A stretch of DNA of 64,000 bases from an uncultured Lachnospiraceae bacterium (GTDB taxonomy: Bacteria > Bacillota > Clostridia > Lachnospirales > Lachnospiraceae): assembly GCA_910586645.1 (NCBI GenBank), contig CAJUIS010000010.1, positions 16,603 through 80,602 on the forward strand, written 5' to 3'. Under the pieces are notes generated by a model, which ran no database searches, was not told the origin of the DNA, and saw only the letters and a program-made list of their open reading frames with translations. Numbering within the stretch: position 1 is the stretch's first letter; the number at the start of each line of letters is the position of its first letter. Positions 35,634 through 44,800 of this stretch are shown in pieces. The translations under genes and the position numbers were made by a program.

Positions 35634-36446
35634 ATGGGCAAATTAAATGTTGCAATTGCGGACGATAATGAAAGAATGCTGCGGTTATTGGGAGATATCA
35701 TCCGCACAGACGAGGAACTGGAGGTAGTCGGCACGGCGAAAGATGGAGAAGAAGCCTGTAAAATGATAAAAGATAAAGAACCCGATGTGGTCTTGTTGGA
35801 TATTGTAATGCCAAAATTGGATGGACTTGGGGTTTTGGATAAGGTGAACCATGATTTAAGTATAAAAAAGCATCCGACTTTTATTATGATCAGCGCGATT
35901 GGAAATGAAAAAATTACAGAGGAGGCATTTTCGTCCGGCGCGAATTACTATATTATGAAGCCTTTTGATAACGATATGGTCATAAAACAAATCAAACAGG
36001 CAAGGAGGAAAAGTGAAGAGCCGGTAAAAAACAGTGAGATACGAAAAGTCAGCGCATATGAGAAAAAAGAAGAAAAGGAGCCAAGGAATTTAGAATCGGA
36101 TGTAACAGGGATTATACACGAAATCGGAGTGCCGGCGCATATTAAGGGATATCAGTATTTAAGAGAAGCGATTATGATGTCTGTAGATGAGATTGAGATG
36201 CTGAATTCCATTACAAAAATTCTCTATCCTACAATTGCAAAAAAGTATCAGACGACCCCAAGCAGAGTGGAACGGGCAATCCGCCATGCGATTGAAGTGG
36301 CATGGAGCAGGGGGAAAATGGATACGATTGATGATTTGTTCGGCTATACGATCAACAACGGAAAAGGAAAGCCGACTAATTCGGAATTTATTGCGCTGAT
36401 TGCGGATAAAATTCGCTTGAATTATAAACATAATATAGAATTTTAG
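35634..36446 (+). CDS. spo0A: Sporulation master regulator Spo0A
   Basis: Response regulator that starts sporulation and binds 0A boxes when phosphorylated. 270 residues: receiver domain (about 1-125) with the acidic pocket ADDN, phospho-acceptor Asp56 in LLDIVMPKLDG and Lys in YYIMKPFD; a variable linker; and the conserved Spo0A DNA-binding domain (about 160-270) with HIKGYQYLREAI, TPSRVERAIRHAIEVAW and GKGKPTNSEFIALIAD. AGGAGAGG lies upstream. The spoIVB gene that commonly precedes spo0A is not here; ilvA and a terminator are instead. Confidence 0.98.
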   Translation: MGKLNVAIADDNERMLRLLGDIIRTDEELEVVGTAKDGEEACKMIKDKEPDVVLLDIVMPKLDGLGVLDKVNHDLSIKKHPTFIMISAIGNEKITEEAFSSGANYYIMKPFDNDMVIKQIKQARRKSEEPVKNSEIRKVSAYEKKEEKEPRNLESDVTGIIHEIGVPAHIKGYQYLREAIMMSVDEIEMLNSITKILYPTIAKKYQTTPSRVERAIRHAIEVAWSRGKMDTIDDLFGYTINNGKGKPTNSEFIALIADKIRLNYKHNIEF

Positions 36447-36449
36447 AGC

Positions 36450-36478
36450 TTTTTATTACAGAAAAAATAGAGTATAAT
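36450..36478 (+). promoter_or_regulatory. Possible promoter of glgA
   Basis: Perfect TATAAT (36473-36478) with a poor -35 TTTTTA (36450-36455) at 17 bases. It lies directly after the spo0A stop, with no terminator between them. Confidence 0.45.
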
Positions 36479-36513
36479 AGGTCTATCATTTGGAGTATGG
36501 GAGGTCTATTGAT

Positions 36514-37968
36514 ATGAAAAAAATACTATTTGCATCTTCGGAGGCAGTGCCGTTTATCAAGACGGGGGGACTTGCGGATGTAGTTGGATCGCTGCCGAAG
36601 AATTTTCCTTCCGGTAAATATGATGTGAGGGTGATTCTTCCAAAGTATGCATGCATGGATAAGCGTTTTCTGAAAGATTTAACGCCGGTTACGGAATTTT
36701 ATGCGGAACTGGGCTGGAGAAAACAATATGCGGGTATTTTAAAAGCCGAAGCGGACGGCATACAGTACTATTTTGTAGACAACGAGTATTATTTTGCGGG
36801 GGACAGGCCCTATGGGGAGATTTATCAGGATGTTGAAAAATTTGCATTTTTCTCAAAGGCTGTGCTTGACGCTCTGGACAAAATTGATTTCTTTCCGGAT
36901 ATCATTCACTGCAATGACTGGCAGACAGGTCTGATTCCTGTATTTCTGGAAAAAATCTATCGCAAAAAAGAAAAATACAGAAATATCCGCACTGTATTTT
37001 CAATTCATAACATCCGTTTTCAGGGAAGATGGAAAATGAACGAGGTCAGAGACGTCACGGGACTTTCCGGTGAAGTTTTCACGCCGGAAGGGATGGAATC
37101 TTATGGAGAGGCGAATTATTTAAAAGGAGGAATCGTTTACGCAGACGCGGTGACGACCGTCAGCAAATCCTATGCGATGGAAATTATGACGCCGGAGGGA
37201 GGAGAAGGACTGGACGGTGTGCTGCGCAAATATGCTTTTAAATTATTCGGAATTGCAAACGGCCTGGATTACGATATTTACAATCCCAAAAAAGACGCGT
37301 ACATTCCGTTTCGTTTTCATACGTCGGACGTTATGAAAAAGAAACCAAAAAATAAAGAAAAGCTCCAGGAAAAGATGGGGCTGCCAAAACATCCGGATGC
37401 ATTTCTGATTGGAATGGTATCAAGGATGTCGGATCAGAAAGGATTTGATCTTGTGGCCTGCATTTTGGAGAAAATTCTTTCCACAGAAAACGTGCAGTTT
37501 GCAGTTTTGGGAACCGGAGAAGAACGTTATGAAAATATGTTCCGTTATTTTGCGGAGAAGTATCCGGATAAATTATCTGCAAATATCAGTTATTCCGAAA
37601 ACATAGCGCATTTGATTTACGCGGGCGCAGACGCATTTTTGATGCCGTCGTTATTTGAACCCTGCGGGCTGACGCAGTTAATCGCATTGCGGTACGGCAC
37701 AGTTCCAATTGTACGTGAGACGGGAGGGTTAAAAGACACAGTAGAGCCTTACAATAAGTTTACTCAGGAGGGAACCGGATTTTCCTTTGCCAATTACGAC
37801 GCGGAGGAGCTGGCGGACAGGATACATACAGCCAGAGAACTTTATGACACGCAGAAATCCTGCTGGAAAGGGATTATGATTCGGGGAATGAAAAAGAATT
37901 TTTCCTGGAAAAGTTCCGTGGAAGAGTATGAAAAGCTCTATGAAAGCGTCTGTCAGATTAAAATGTAA
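36514..37968 (+). CDS. glgA: Glycogen synthase (ADP-glucose)
   Basis: GT5 glucosyltransferase extending alpha-1,4-glucan from ADP-glucose. 484 residues. The N-terminal ADP-glucose motif KTGGLADVVGSLP, the IHNIRFQGR region, VSRMSDQKGFDLV and the C-terminal EPCGLTQLIALRYGT with its catalytic Glu are all present. ATG 36514 follows GGGAGG (36499-36504). No glgC/D/P neighbours occur, but a GH13-like protein is encoded at 23.9 kb. The last 11 bases overlap the convergent DUF5688 gene. Confidence 0.95.
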   Translation: MKKILFASSEAVPFIKTGGLADVVGSLPKNFPSGKYDVRVILPKYACMDKRFLKDLTPVTEFYAELGWRKQYAGILKAEADGIQYYFVDNEYYFAGDRPYGEIYQDVEKFAFFSKAVLDALDKIDFFPDIIHCNDWQTGLIPVFLEKIYRKKEKYRNIRTVFSIHNIRFQGRWKMNEVRDVTGLSGEVFTPEGMESYGEANYLKGGIVYADAVTTVSKSYAMEIMTPEGGEGLDGVLRKYAFKLFGIANGLDYDIYNPKKDAYIPFRFHTSDVMKKKPKNKEKLQEKMGLPKHPDAFLIGMVSRMSDQKGFDLVACILEKILSTENVQFAVLGTGEERYENMFRYFAEKYPDKLSANISYSENIAHLIYAGADAFLMPSLFEPCGLTQLIALRYGTVPIVRETGGLKDTVEPYNKFTQEGTGFSFANYDAEELADRIHTARELYDTQKSCWKGIMIRGMKKNFSWKSSVEEYEKLYESVCQIKM

Positions 37969-38857
37969 GAAATCCGAAAGCCCGTTCAAAGACATAGACA
38001 TGGTCTGAAAGAACTTCTTCTTTCAGAAGCTGGGAAGCGTTTACTTCCTGTATGATTTTGTTTAAGCCGGAGGCGTGAACGGAGGGGGTTTTGGGAAGAA
38101 GCAGCGCTTCATGGACGCTGCTTGGAATAATATAAAAATCAGATCCGGATGACTCGGCAAAATAAGAAAGCACATTTGGATAGAGAAGGCAGGAAGCGCC
38201 ATAGAGTTTCTCCGTATTTGAAAGAACATATATTTTCTGGCTGTCCTCTGCGCCGTTTGCATTGTCCGGAAACAGGCGCAGGCCGGGACACAGGGACTTT
38301 AAAGTATCCTCCATACTCTTCAGCTCATAGGGAAGCAGTATGGGGGTATTTTTTACGGCAAGCTCATAGAGAGAGTCAGCGGTTAAGTTCCAGAAATCCA
38401 GGTGGTGATTGTGGATTAAAATAGAGGCGTTGCCGTCTGCCATATCCGGCAGATAACAGCAGAATACAATTGCCAGGTCCAGAAAACGAAAATGCGGAAC
38501 GTCCTTTAAAAGCTCTGTGTTTTCCCTGTGGCTGATTAATTTGTAAATAACGCGGAATTTGATTTTTTCGTAGTCGGTAAAAAAAGAAAGATCCATGCTG
38601 ACGGCAGGAAGATTGGAACGATAAGATGCGATGATATCATCCAGGATGTCTGACAGAGATTTTCCTGCAAGATAATCTTCGTAATAATAATTCAGGTAAA
38701 GGGTGGGAGCCAGGTTTGTGGAACGATCCTGGATTGTCAGCCCGTCCAGTATAGTGTCGTTGTTTTTTATAATCGGCTGTAAAGATACAGAGGCGCTGTT
38801 TCCAAAATATGTCTGAATGGAATCAAGGGCCGAAGATTTAAATGTTTCGTAATTCAT
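37958..38857 (-). CDS. DUF5688 family protein
   Basis: 299 residues, start ATG 38857 with AAAGGAG upstream. The DUF5688 pattern is visible: an N-terminal helix MNYETFKSSALDSI, a pattern NNDTILDGLTI, APTLYLNYYYEDYLAGKSL, RVIYKLISHREN and VFCCYLPDM. These cytoplasmic proteins are abundant in Lachnospiraceae, often in several copies, and their function is unknown. It ends inside the glgA 3' end, so each transcript may run antisense into the other. Confidence 0.82.
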   Translation of the reverse strand: MNYETFKSSALDSIQTYFGNSASVSLQPIIKNNDTILDGLTIQDRSTNLAPTLYLNYYYEDYLAGKSLSDILDDIIASYRSNLPAVSMDLSFFTDYEKIKFRVIYKLISHRENTELLKDVPHFRFLDLAIVFCCYLPDMADGNASILIHNHHLDFWNLTADSLYELAVKNTPILLPYELKSMEDTLKSLCPGLRLFPDNANGAEDSQKIYVLSNTEKLYGASCLLYPNVLSYFAESSGSDFYIIPSSVHEALLLPKTPSVHASGLNKIIQEVNASQLLKEEVLSDHVYVFERAFGFLTF

Positions 38858-38963
38858 TTGATAACTCCTTTTGTCTGGGAGGGATTTTTGCACGATGATC
38901 TATTTGACCGGACAGGTCTGGAATAAAAGATAAAAGAAAATGACGCGTTCGCTGCGTTTGTTT

Positions 38964-38992
38964 AATATAACATTTTTTTGCATAAAATGCAA
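38964..38992 (-). promoter_or_regulatory. Predicted promoter of the DUF5688 gene
   Basis: Minus strand TTGCAT (38992-38987), 17 bases, TATATT (38969-38964). Leader about 100 bases. Confidence 0.6.
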
Positions 38993-39014
38993 GAGTTAAA
39001 TTTGTTTTTTGTTG

Positions 39015-39061
39015 AAAAACCTCCTGTAAGCGCAGGAAAAGCCTTTGCGCCTTACAGGAGG
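39015..39061 (-). terminator. Rho-independent terminator after potD
   Basis: 11-bp perfect outer stem CCTCCTGTAAG/CTTACAGGAGG (39020-39030 with 39051-39061), extendable by GCGC pairs inward. On the minus strand it is followed by TTTTT (39019-39015). Ends the polyamine operon. Confidence 0.88.
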
Positions 39062-39080
39062 AACAGAATATTCTTTTGTT

Positions 39081-40136
39081 TTAATCTGATTTCAATGCTT
39101 TCCACAACTGGTTATAGAGATCTGTGCCAGCTTCGTCCAGGCTGACATAAACTTCGCAGTTATCTATTGTAGCCTGATCCGGAAAAATGGTTGTGTCATT
39201 TTTCACGGATTCCTCCAGACTGTCATATACGGCCTTGTTTGGAGTTGCATAGTATACGTAGTCGAAATTCATTTTTGCAATGTCCTCCCTGCACAGGAAA
39301 TCCAGGAATTTTTCTGCATTTTCCTGGTTTTTACAGGTTTTTGGAAGGAACCAGGAATCGATCCAGAGATTTGAGCCTTCTTCTGGCACACTGTATGCAA
39401 GATTGTCCGCAAGGGACTGGGCATAGGCGGCTTCCCCGGAATAGACAACGGAAAGAGACGCGTTTCCCGCGGCCATTTCATCTCCTGTTTCATCGACAAA
39501 ATATGCATAGATCAGAGGCTTTTGCTCCAGAAGCATGGAAAGCGCTTCATCCAGCTCTTTTTCATCCGTTGTATTTAAGGAATAGCCAAGCCGTTTCAGA
39601 GGGACTAAAAAGCAGTCCCGGACGCTGTTTTCCATAATGATTTTTCCCTCATACTGGCTGTCCCAGAGAATATCCCAGGAGTTTGTTTTTTCCGCATCCA
39701 CTTCGTCTGTGTTATAAAGGATGCCTACGGTGCCGTAAAAATAAGGCAGGGTGTAATTGTGCTGCGGATCAAAAGAGGCGGAAGCGTCAATGATTTTGGG
39801 ATCTATATTTTGGTATTCTTTGAGGTTGTCGTGGTTCATTTCAAGAACTTCGCCTTCTTCAATCAGCTTCTGAATCATGTAATCGGAAGTGCAGAGCAGA
39901 TCATAGTCAATGGATCCTGCTTTGTATTTCGTATACATTTCCTCCGGGCTTTCGTATTCTTCGTATTCCACATGGATGCCTGTTTCCTCTTCAAACATTT
40001 TCAGCGCTTCCGGATCAAAATATTTCCCGTAGTTTAATACGGTTAAAGTTTCCTTGCTGCTGTTTGCGTTCTGGCACCCTGCAAGGGAACAGGCAAAAAT
40101 AAGCAGCGCGCCGGGTAATAAAAATTTCTTTTTCAT
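39081..40136 (-). CDS. potD: Spermidine/putrescine-binding lipoprotein
   Basis: Extracellular solute-binding protein of the polyamine ABC importer. Signal peptide with lipobox SLAGCQ (Cys near residue 21), then LTVLNYGKYFDPEALKMFEE, YDLLCTSDYMIQKL and LPYFYGTVGILYNT, typical of PotD/PotF. 351 residues. AAAGGAGA precedes ATG. Last gene of the regulator-potA-potB-potC-potD operon, and followed by its terminator. Preference for spermidine or putrescine cannot be judged. Confidence 0.93.
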   Translation of the reverse strand: MKKKFLLPGALLIFACSLAGCQNANSSKETLTVLNYGKYFDPEALKMFEEETGIHVEYEEYESPEEMYTKYKAGSIDYDLLCTSDYMIQKLIEEGEVLEMNHDNLKEYQNIDPKIIDASASFDPQHNYTLPYFYGTVGILYNTDEVDAEKTNSWDILWDSQYEGKIIMENSVRDCFLVPLKRLGYSLNTTDEKELDEALSMLLEQKPLIYAYFVDETGDEMAAGNASLSVVYSGEAAYAQSLADNLAYSVPEEGSNLWIDSWFLPKTCKNQENAEKFLDFLCREDIAKMNFDYVYYATPNKAVYDSLEESVKNDTTIFPDQATIDNCEVYVSLDEAGTDLYNQLWKALKSD

Positions 40137-40170
40137 AGTGAGTCTCCTTTCGTGGATGCACCGGGTGCAT

Positions 40171-40950
40171 TTAATTGTTTATCTCATGTTTTCTGGAAGA
40201 GCGGAAGTTCATAAGCAAAAGCAAAAGCAGGGCAATTCCAAATAAAATTGTGGACAGGGCGTACATTTCCGGCCGGATCCCTTTGCGAAGCTCCGTATAA
40301 AGCATAGTGGAGAGCGTATTGACGCCGGCTCCTTTGGTAAAATAGGTGATGGAAAAATCGTCTAAAGACATTGTAACAGCCATAAGGAAGCCGGAAAATA
40401 CGCCGGGCGCAATGTCCGGCCATACGATTTTATAAAAAGCATAGGCGGGCGTCGCTCCAAGGTCAAGGGCCGCTTCATAGGCTGCTTTGCTGGTTGCGTT
40501 CAGCCGCGGAAGCACATTTAAAATGACATAGGGAATGTCAAATGTAAGATGGGCGATCAGTACAGTGGAAAAGCCCAGCTTGGTAAAACGGACAAACAGC
40601 AGCATCATGGAAATGCCGGTTACAATATCGGCGTTCAGCAGAGGGATGTTTGTCGCTCCAATCAGGATGGTTTTTCCTCTGCGCCGCATGGCCTGGATTC
40701 CGATTGCCGCCAAAGTTCCTATGATAGTCGCAAGAACGGAGGCGGTCAGCGTAATCTGGACGGTCATAAGAAACGCTTCCATAATCGTTTCGTTTTGAAA
40801 GAGGGCGGCATACCACTGGAAAGTAAAGCCTCCCCATGTGACTCTGGATTTGGAGTTATTAAAGGACAGGGCAATCAGTACCAGAATCGGAAGGTACAGA
40901 AAGAGAAATATTATGGCAAGATAAAGCCTGCCCGCGTATTTTTTTACCAT
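40171..40950 (-). CDS. potC: Polyamine ABC transporter permease PotC
   Basis: Inner permease subunit, 259 residues, six predicted helices. The EAA loop that contacts the ATPase is visible as EAALDLGATPAYAFYKIVWPD. The N-terminus has LYLAIIFLFLYLPILVLI and FNNSKSR, typical of PotC/PotI. It overlaps the potB end by seven bases (potB stop and potC start), so translation is coupled. potD follows after 34 bases. Confidence 0.94.
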   Translation of the reverse strand: MVKKYAGRLYLAIIFLFLYLPILVLIALSFNNSKSRVTWGGFTFQWYAALFQNETIMEAFLMTVQITLTASVLATIIGTLAAIGIQAMRRRGKTILIGATNIPLLNADIVTGISMMLLFVRFTKLGFSTVLIAHLTFDIPYVILNVLPRLNATSKAAYEAALDLGATPAYAFYKIVWPDIAPGVFSGFLMAVTMSLDDFSITYFTKGAGVNTLSTMLYTELRKGIRPEMYALSTILFGIALLLLLLMNFRSSRKHEINN

Positions 40951-41768
40951 ACTGCAGCTCCCTCCCCGTCTTTATTGTGTGAATTCATAAAAGCCATACT
41001 TGCAATGACAAATATCATCAGGACAATGGACAGTCCGCTGCCCATGTTCCAGTTCATATTCTGCATAAACTCCTGTTCGATAACATTTCCAATCAGGAGG
41101 ACTTTGCCGCCTCCTAAAAGGTTTGAGATGACAAAGGAAGTCAGCGCAGGAACAAAGACCATAATGATTCCGCTCAATACGCCGGAGACGGTAAGCGGAA
41201 GGATGATTCTAAAAAACACCTGAATCCGGTTTGCTCCAAGATCCCTTGCCGCATCAATCACATCCGTTCCGATTCGTCCCATGGCATTGTAAATCGGCAG
41301 GATCATAAACGGCAGAAAGTCGTATACCATGCCGAATACAACGGCGGAGGGCGTATTTAAAAGCGAAATTTTCGGCAGGCCGAACGATTCTAAAACCGCG
41401 TTAAAAATACCGTTGTTGGAGAGCAGAAGCTGCCATGCCAAAATGCGGAGCATAAAATTCATCCACATGGGAAGCACAAAAATAAATACGACAAAGCTCT
41501 GCCGTTTTAAGTGCAGGCCGTTTAAAATCATAGCCAGCGGATAAGATAAGAGCAGGCAGAAAACGGTGCAGATTAAAGCAAGCTTTAATGAGAGCAGAAG
41601 CGCTTTCATATGGATTGGCTCTGTAATGGCAGAAATATTTGAAAAAGTGAAACTGCCGGAAGAGTCTGTGATACCGTAATAAAAAATCATTAAGACAGGC
41701 AGTATGATAAATCCGATAATCCATACAATGTACGGACCGCACAGAAACTGCCGTTTCAGTTTAAGCAT
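40944..41768 (-). CDS. potB: Polyamine ABC transporter permease PotB
   Basis: First permease subunit, about 274 residues and six helices. EAA loop is DAARDLGANRIQVFFRIILP. ATG 41768 lies inside the last codons of potA, with GGTGG upstream; a more upstream ATG at 41792 in the same frame would extend into potA and is less likely. The overlaps potA/potB and potB/potC suggest stoichiometric synthesis of the channel. Confidence 0.93.
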   Translation of the reverse strand: MLKLKRQFLCGPYIVWIIGFIILPVLMIFYYGITDSSGSFTFSNISAITEPIHMKALLLSLKLALICTVFCLLLSYPLAMILNGLHLKRQSFVVFIFVLPMWMNFMLRILAWQLLLSNNGIFNAVLESFGLPKISLLNTPSAVVFGMVYDFLPFMILPIYNAMGRIGTDVIDAARDLGANRIQVFFRIILPLTVSGVLSGIIMVFVPALTSFVISNLLGGGKVLLIGNVIEQEFMQNMNWNMGSGLSIVLMIFVIASMAFMNSHNKDGEGAAVW

Positions 41769-42834
41769 CAGGTTCCACCGCCTTTTCATCATTGGATTCC
41801 GGCTTGTTCATAATCTGAATGTTAAATGGGATTACCTGGATTCCGACATGCGCGCCGACCGGGAACATCTTTGTCGTATGTACCAGCCAGTCATAACCGT
41901 TTGCGCAGACTTCAATTTCATAGTGGACGCCTTTAAAAATAATGGAAACGACGTCTCCTTCCATAAATCCGTTCGCAGGATCTGACAATTCCACATCTTC
42001 CGGGCGGATGACAACGTCAACGGGCCTGTTTTTTCCAAAACCGGTATCTACGCACGGAATTTTTGTCCCCAGGATTTCAACCAGCCTATCCTCGATCATG
42101 GTGCCGTCAATAATATTGCTGTCTCCGATAAAATCAGCGACAAAAGCATTGGTCGGTTCATTATAAATATCTTCCGGGGAACCGATCTGCTGGATATAGC
42201 CCTGGTTCATAACAACAATTGTGTCGGACATGGTAAGAGCTTCTTCCTGATCGTGGGTAACATAGACGAAAGTAATGCCAAGTTCTTCTTTTAACCGGAT
42301 CAGCTCATACTGCATATCCTGCCTGAGCTTTAAATCCAGCGCGCCAAGCGGTTCGTCCAAAAGCAGGACTTTCGGTTCGTTTACAATTGCCCTTGCAATG
42401 GCGATGCGCTGCTGCTGGCCGCCGCTTAGAGAGTCTGTGCTGCGGTTTTCATAGCCGTTTAGATTGACAAGTTTTAAGGCGTATTTGATTTTATCTTCAA
42501 TATAGGATTTGCTTTTTTTTCTGATTTTCAAACCGAACGCGATGTTTTCCGCAATGGACATATGCGGGAACAAAGCGTATTTTTGAAATACGGTATTTAA
42601 CTTCCGTTCATTGGGCGGAAGCGCGGTAATGTCTGTCCCGTCAAAAAAGATCTGTCCGGCGTCCGGCGTTTCAAACCCGCCCAGCAGGCGGAGCGTCGTT
42701 GTTTTTCCGCAGCCGGAAGGGCCAAGAAGCGTCAGAAATTCATTTTCCCGTATCTTTAAGTCCAAATCATCTAAAATCAGACTGCCGTCATACGATTTTG
42801 AAATATGTGAAAGATGAATGAAGTCTTTTTCCAT
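41761..42834 (-). CDS. potA: Polyamine ABC transporter ATPase PotA
   Basis: ATP-hydrolysing subunit, 357 residues. Walker A GPSGCGKTTTLRLLGG, Q-loop FQKYALFPHMS, signature LSGGQQQRIAIARA, Walker B VLLLDEPLGALD and H-loop YVTHDQEEAL. The C-terminal 110 residues form the TOBE regulatory domain (VVIRPEDVEL). AAGGAGG upstream of the ATG. First transporter gene after the regulator gene. Confidence 0.95.
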   Translation of the reverse strand: MEKDFIHLSHISKSYDGSLILDDLDLKIRENEFLTLLGPSGCGKTTTLRLLGGFETPDAGQIFFDGTDITALPPNERKLNTVFQKYALFPHMSIAENIAFGLKIRKKSKSYIEDKIKYALKLVNLNGYENRSTDSLSGGQQQRIAIARAIVNEPKVLLLDEPLGALDLKLRQDMQYELIRLKEELGITFVYVTHDQEEALTMSDTIVVMNQGYIQQIGSPEDIYNEPTNAFVADFIGDSNIIDGTMIEDRLVEILGTKIPCVDTGFGKNRPVDVVIRPEDVELSDPANGFMEGDVVSIIFKGVHYEIEVCANGYDWLVHTTKMFPVGAHVGIQVIPFNIQIMNKPESNDEKAVEPDA

Positions 42835-42861
42835 TTGTAAGCCTCCTTATGTAAAACAGTT

Positions 42862-43401
42862 TCAAAAACTTGGGGGTGTGGTAATCCAGAGGACAACCGC
42901 GTCGTATTTGCCCGGATTTTCCAGGCGGTGTTTTTTGGTGGAAGGAAAAGCAAAGGACTCTCCGGTATGAAGCGTATATTTTTGCGTGCCGAACAGAAGC
43001 TTTACCGTTCCTTTCAGCACATAGCCAAATTCTTCTCCTTCATGGGGAAGAAGTTCCTCCGAAACGCCGCCGGGCTTTAAAGTAAGGCGTATGGGTTCCA
43101 TGGAGTTCTTCTGTGCATTGGGAATAACCCATTCGACAACAGTATGCCGCTCTTCGTCTATTTTTTCAAAATAGTCCTCATTTTTAAAAACAATCTGCTC
43201 CGGACCCGATTCTGCAAAAAATTCCGCCGGCGTAGTGCCAAGGCACTGAATAATGTCCAGAAGAGTGCTGACAGACGGTGTGTTCTGATTGCGCTCAAGC
43301 TGGGAAATAAAGCCTTTTGTCAGTTCTGCGCGGTCGGCAAGTTCCTGCTGGGTCAGACCATAGAAAACCCGAAGTTCTTTCATTCTTTTTCCAATATCCA
43401 T
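42862..43401 (-). CDS. XRE-family regulator with cupin domain (PuuR-like)
   Basis: 179 residues: N-terminal HTH (about 7-62, LTQQELADRAELTKGFISQL), linker, then a C-terminal cupin barrel (about 105-175, LLPHEGEEFGYVLKGTVKL). This architecture is that of PuuR and related regulators of polyamine or amine metabolism; the cupin probably senses the ligand. As first gene of the potABCD operon it very likely regulates it. A palindrome overlapping the -10 of its own promoter is a candidate operator. Confidence 0.9.
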   Translation of the reverse strand: MDIGKRMKELRVFYGLTQQELADRAELTKGFISQLERNQNTPSVSTLLDIIQCLGTTPAEFFAESGPEQIVFKNEDYFEKIDEERHTVVEWVIPNAQKNSMEPIRLTLKPGGVSEELLPHEGEEFGYVLKGTVKLLFGTQKYTLHTGESFAFPSTKKHRLENPGKYDAVVLWITTPPSF

Positions 43402-43445
43402 GGCGGACTCCTTTGTCTTGGTGTATTGTTAATAGTAGATTAAAA

Positions 43446-43482
43446 GTTTACTAATTATAAACAAACTAGAAAATATTGTAAC
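43446..43482 (-). promoter_or_regulatory. Promoter and candidate operator of the pot operon
   Basis: Minus-strand promoter GTTACA (43482-43477), 17 bases, TATAAT (43459-43454). A dyad GTTTA-N7-TAAAC (43446-43462), extended by AGTTT/AAACT, sits across the -10, where a bound HTH protein would block polymerase. Confidence 0.6.
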
Positions 43483-43533
43483 GGAAATAGAAAAAATGTC
43501 AATAGGGATTTTGAAAAAATTTTTAAAAAAGGC

Positions 43534-43568
43534 AAAAAAAGAACTGCCCTAGGGACAGTCCTTTTTTT
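43534..43568. terminator. Bidirectional rho-independent terminator
   Basis: Near-perfect palindrome GAACTGCCCTAGGGACAGTC (43541-43560) flanked by A7 on the left and T7 on the right. On the minus strand it ends the DUF5050 transcript, 12 bases after that gene's stop. Confidence 0.85.
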
Positions 43569-43579
43569 GAGGGGAAGCG

Positions 43580-44587
43580 TCAGGGATTGAAAAGGGAAAC
43601 CGATCCGTTTCCTCCCGTAGGGGTCATATAAATGGAGCCTTCCTTCCCGGCTTCACTGAAGTATACGTATTGAGAAGTTACGTTGATATTGGTAAAATTG
43701 CCCTCCCGAATGACTTTGTAATTGCTGCCGTCTGTCTGGACGCAGCAGAGAGCGGCGTCTCCGTCCAGATTATTTTTCTGGAAATAAATCAGATTTCCAT
43801 AGACATTGTAGGATTCAATCCGATCGCTTACAATCCGGACCGGCTCTGACTGGGAACGGCTAAGTTTTACAAGGGAGTAATTTTGTTCACAGTCCAAAAA
43901 ATAGATGTTTTCGTTGTCTGCGGAGGGCATCCAGAAATTCCCGGTGCAGATGGTCTGGGAAGTCCCGGTGGCAGTGTCCATCTGATAGATGTTGTGATCT
44001 TTTTCAATGCCGTTGTAGTACAGGTACTGTCCGTTTGCGGAGCAGGTAAAATATGGATTTTTATCGACCTGTTCGCACTCAGAGCCGTCAAGCTTGATCC
44101 GGTAAAGCGTGGAGGCGGTTTCCGTGTCGTAGTGGATGTAGTAAATGTAATTTCCAATCAGTGATGCATAGATCGAAGGGGCGGAGTCCAATATACGGAC
44201 TTTTCCGGTTTTTAAATCATAGCGGCAGAGGCTGTTTGTGTTAAAATGCAGAAAGGCGAACTGGAAATCTTTTGCAACATTATTGCGGACATAGTATACA
44301 TAATTATCGTCTGCATTAATAAAAGAAGCGATGTCTTCACACAGTTTTTCGGTTTCTCCGCTGACAGGATCCATCGAATACAGGTAATGGCTGTCATTGG
44401 GATTGCTGAAATAGACCGTTCCGTTCCGTTCACAGAAAATGCCGTTATTGTAGAGATTGCCGGCTGTATTGCCGTTTACGTAGGAATCGTTCCAGCGCGT
44501 TCTGGATGAAATATAATGAAATACGGCATAACCGGCTATAACCAGAAGGATAAGGCCAGGAATCAAAATTCGTCTTATGTTTTTCAT
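43580..44587 (-). CDS. DUF5050-type membrane-anchored beta-propeller protein
   Basis: 335 residues. One N-terminal membrane anchor (about 7-27, ILIPGLILLVIAGYAVF), then an extracellular repeat region with recurring YxYY-type strands, such as NYIYYIHY, GQYLYYNG, ENIYFLD and NLIYFQKN, each followed by LYR/IYQMD and a short charged turn. This fits DUF5050 six-bladed propeller sequences common in clostridial surface proteins. The role is unknown; perhaps ligand binding at the surface. Monocistronic: own promoter and terminator. Confidence 0.82.
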   Translation of the reverse strand: MKNIRRILIPGLILLVIAGYAVFHYISSRTRWNDSYVNGNTAGNLYNNGIFCERNGTVYFSNPNDSHYLYSMDPVSGETEKLCEDIASFINADDNYVYYVRNNVAKDFQFAFLHFNTNSLCRYDLKTGKVRILDSAPSIYASLIGNYIYYIHYDTETASTLYRIKLDGSECEQVDKNPYFTCSANGQYLYYNGIEKDHNIYQMDTATGTSQTICTGNFWMPSADNENIYFLDCEQNYSLVKLSRSQSEPVRIVSDRIESYNVYGNLIYFQKNNLDGDAALCCVQTDGSNYKVIREGNFTNINVTSQYVYFSEAGKEGSIYMTPTGGNGSVSLFNP

Positions 44588-44623
44588 AATGCGTCACCTC
44601 TGTCTGAATTTATTGATGCTTCT

Positions 44624-44652
44624 ATTATAGCTTTAATATATAGAACTTGCAA
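44624..44652 (-). promoter_or_regulatory. Predicted promoter of the DUF5050 gene
   Basis: Minus strand TTGCAA (44652-44647), 17 bases, TATAAT (44629-44624); leader about 30 bases. Confidence 0.65.
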
Positions 44653-44715
44653 GGGCGTCCTTTCATAATTGGAATATTTTTGCAGATGTTTCCATGAATT
44701 CCTCCGGCGTTGTTC

Positions 44716-44744
44716 TTGCAATATCGGAAGGTTAATGTTAGAAT
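44716..44744 (+). promoter_or_regulatory. Predicted promoter of the MBOAT cluster
   Basis: TTGCAA (44716-44721), 17 bases, TAGAAT (44739-44744), about 55 bases before ATG 44801. Divergent from the DUF5050 promoter. Confidence 0.55.
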
Positions 44745-44800
44745 GAAAAGTATATTTTTGACAATAAAATGAAAAAGTTTTTGAAGACGGGGTAAATGGA

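Noticed and set aside
40549..41223. 224-codon plus-strand frame across potC and potB
   Set aside because: Antisense to conserved permease EAA loops and without promoter or ribosome site.
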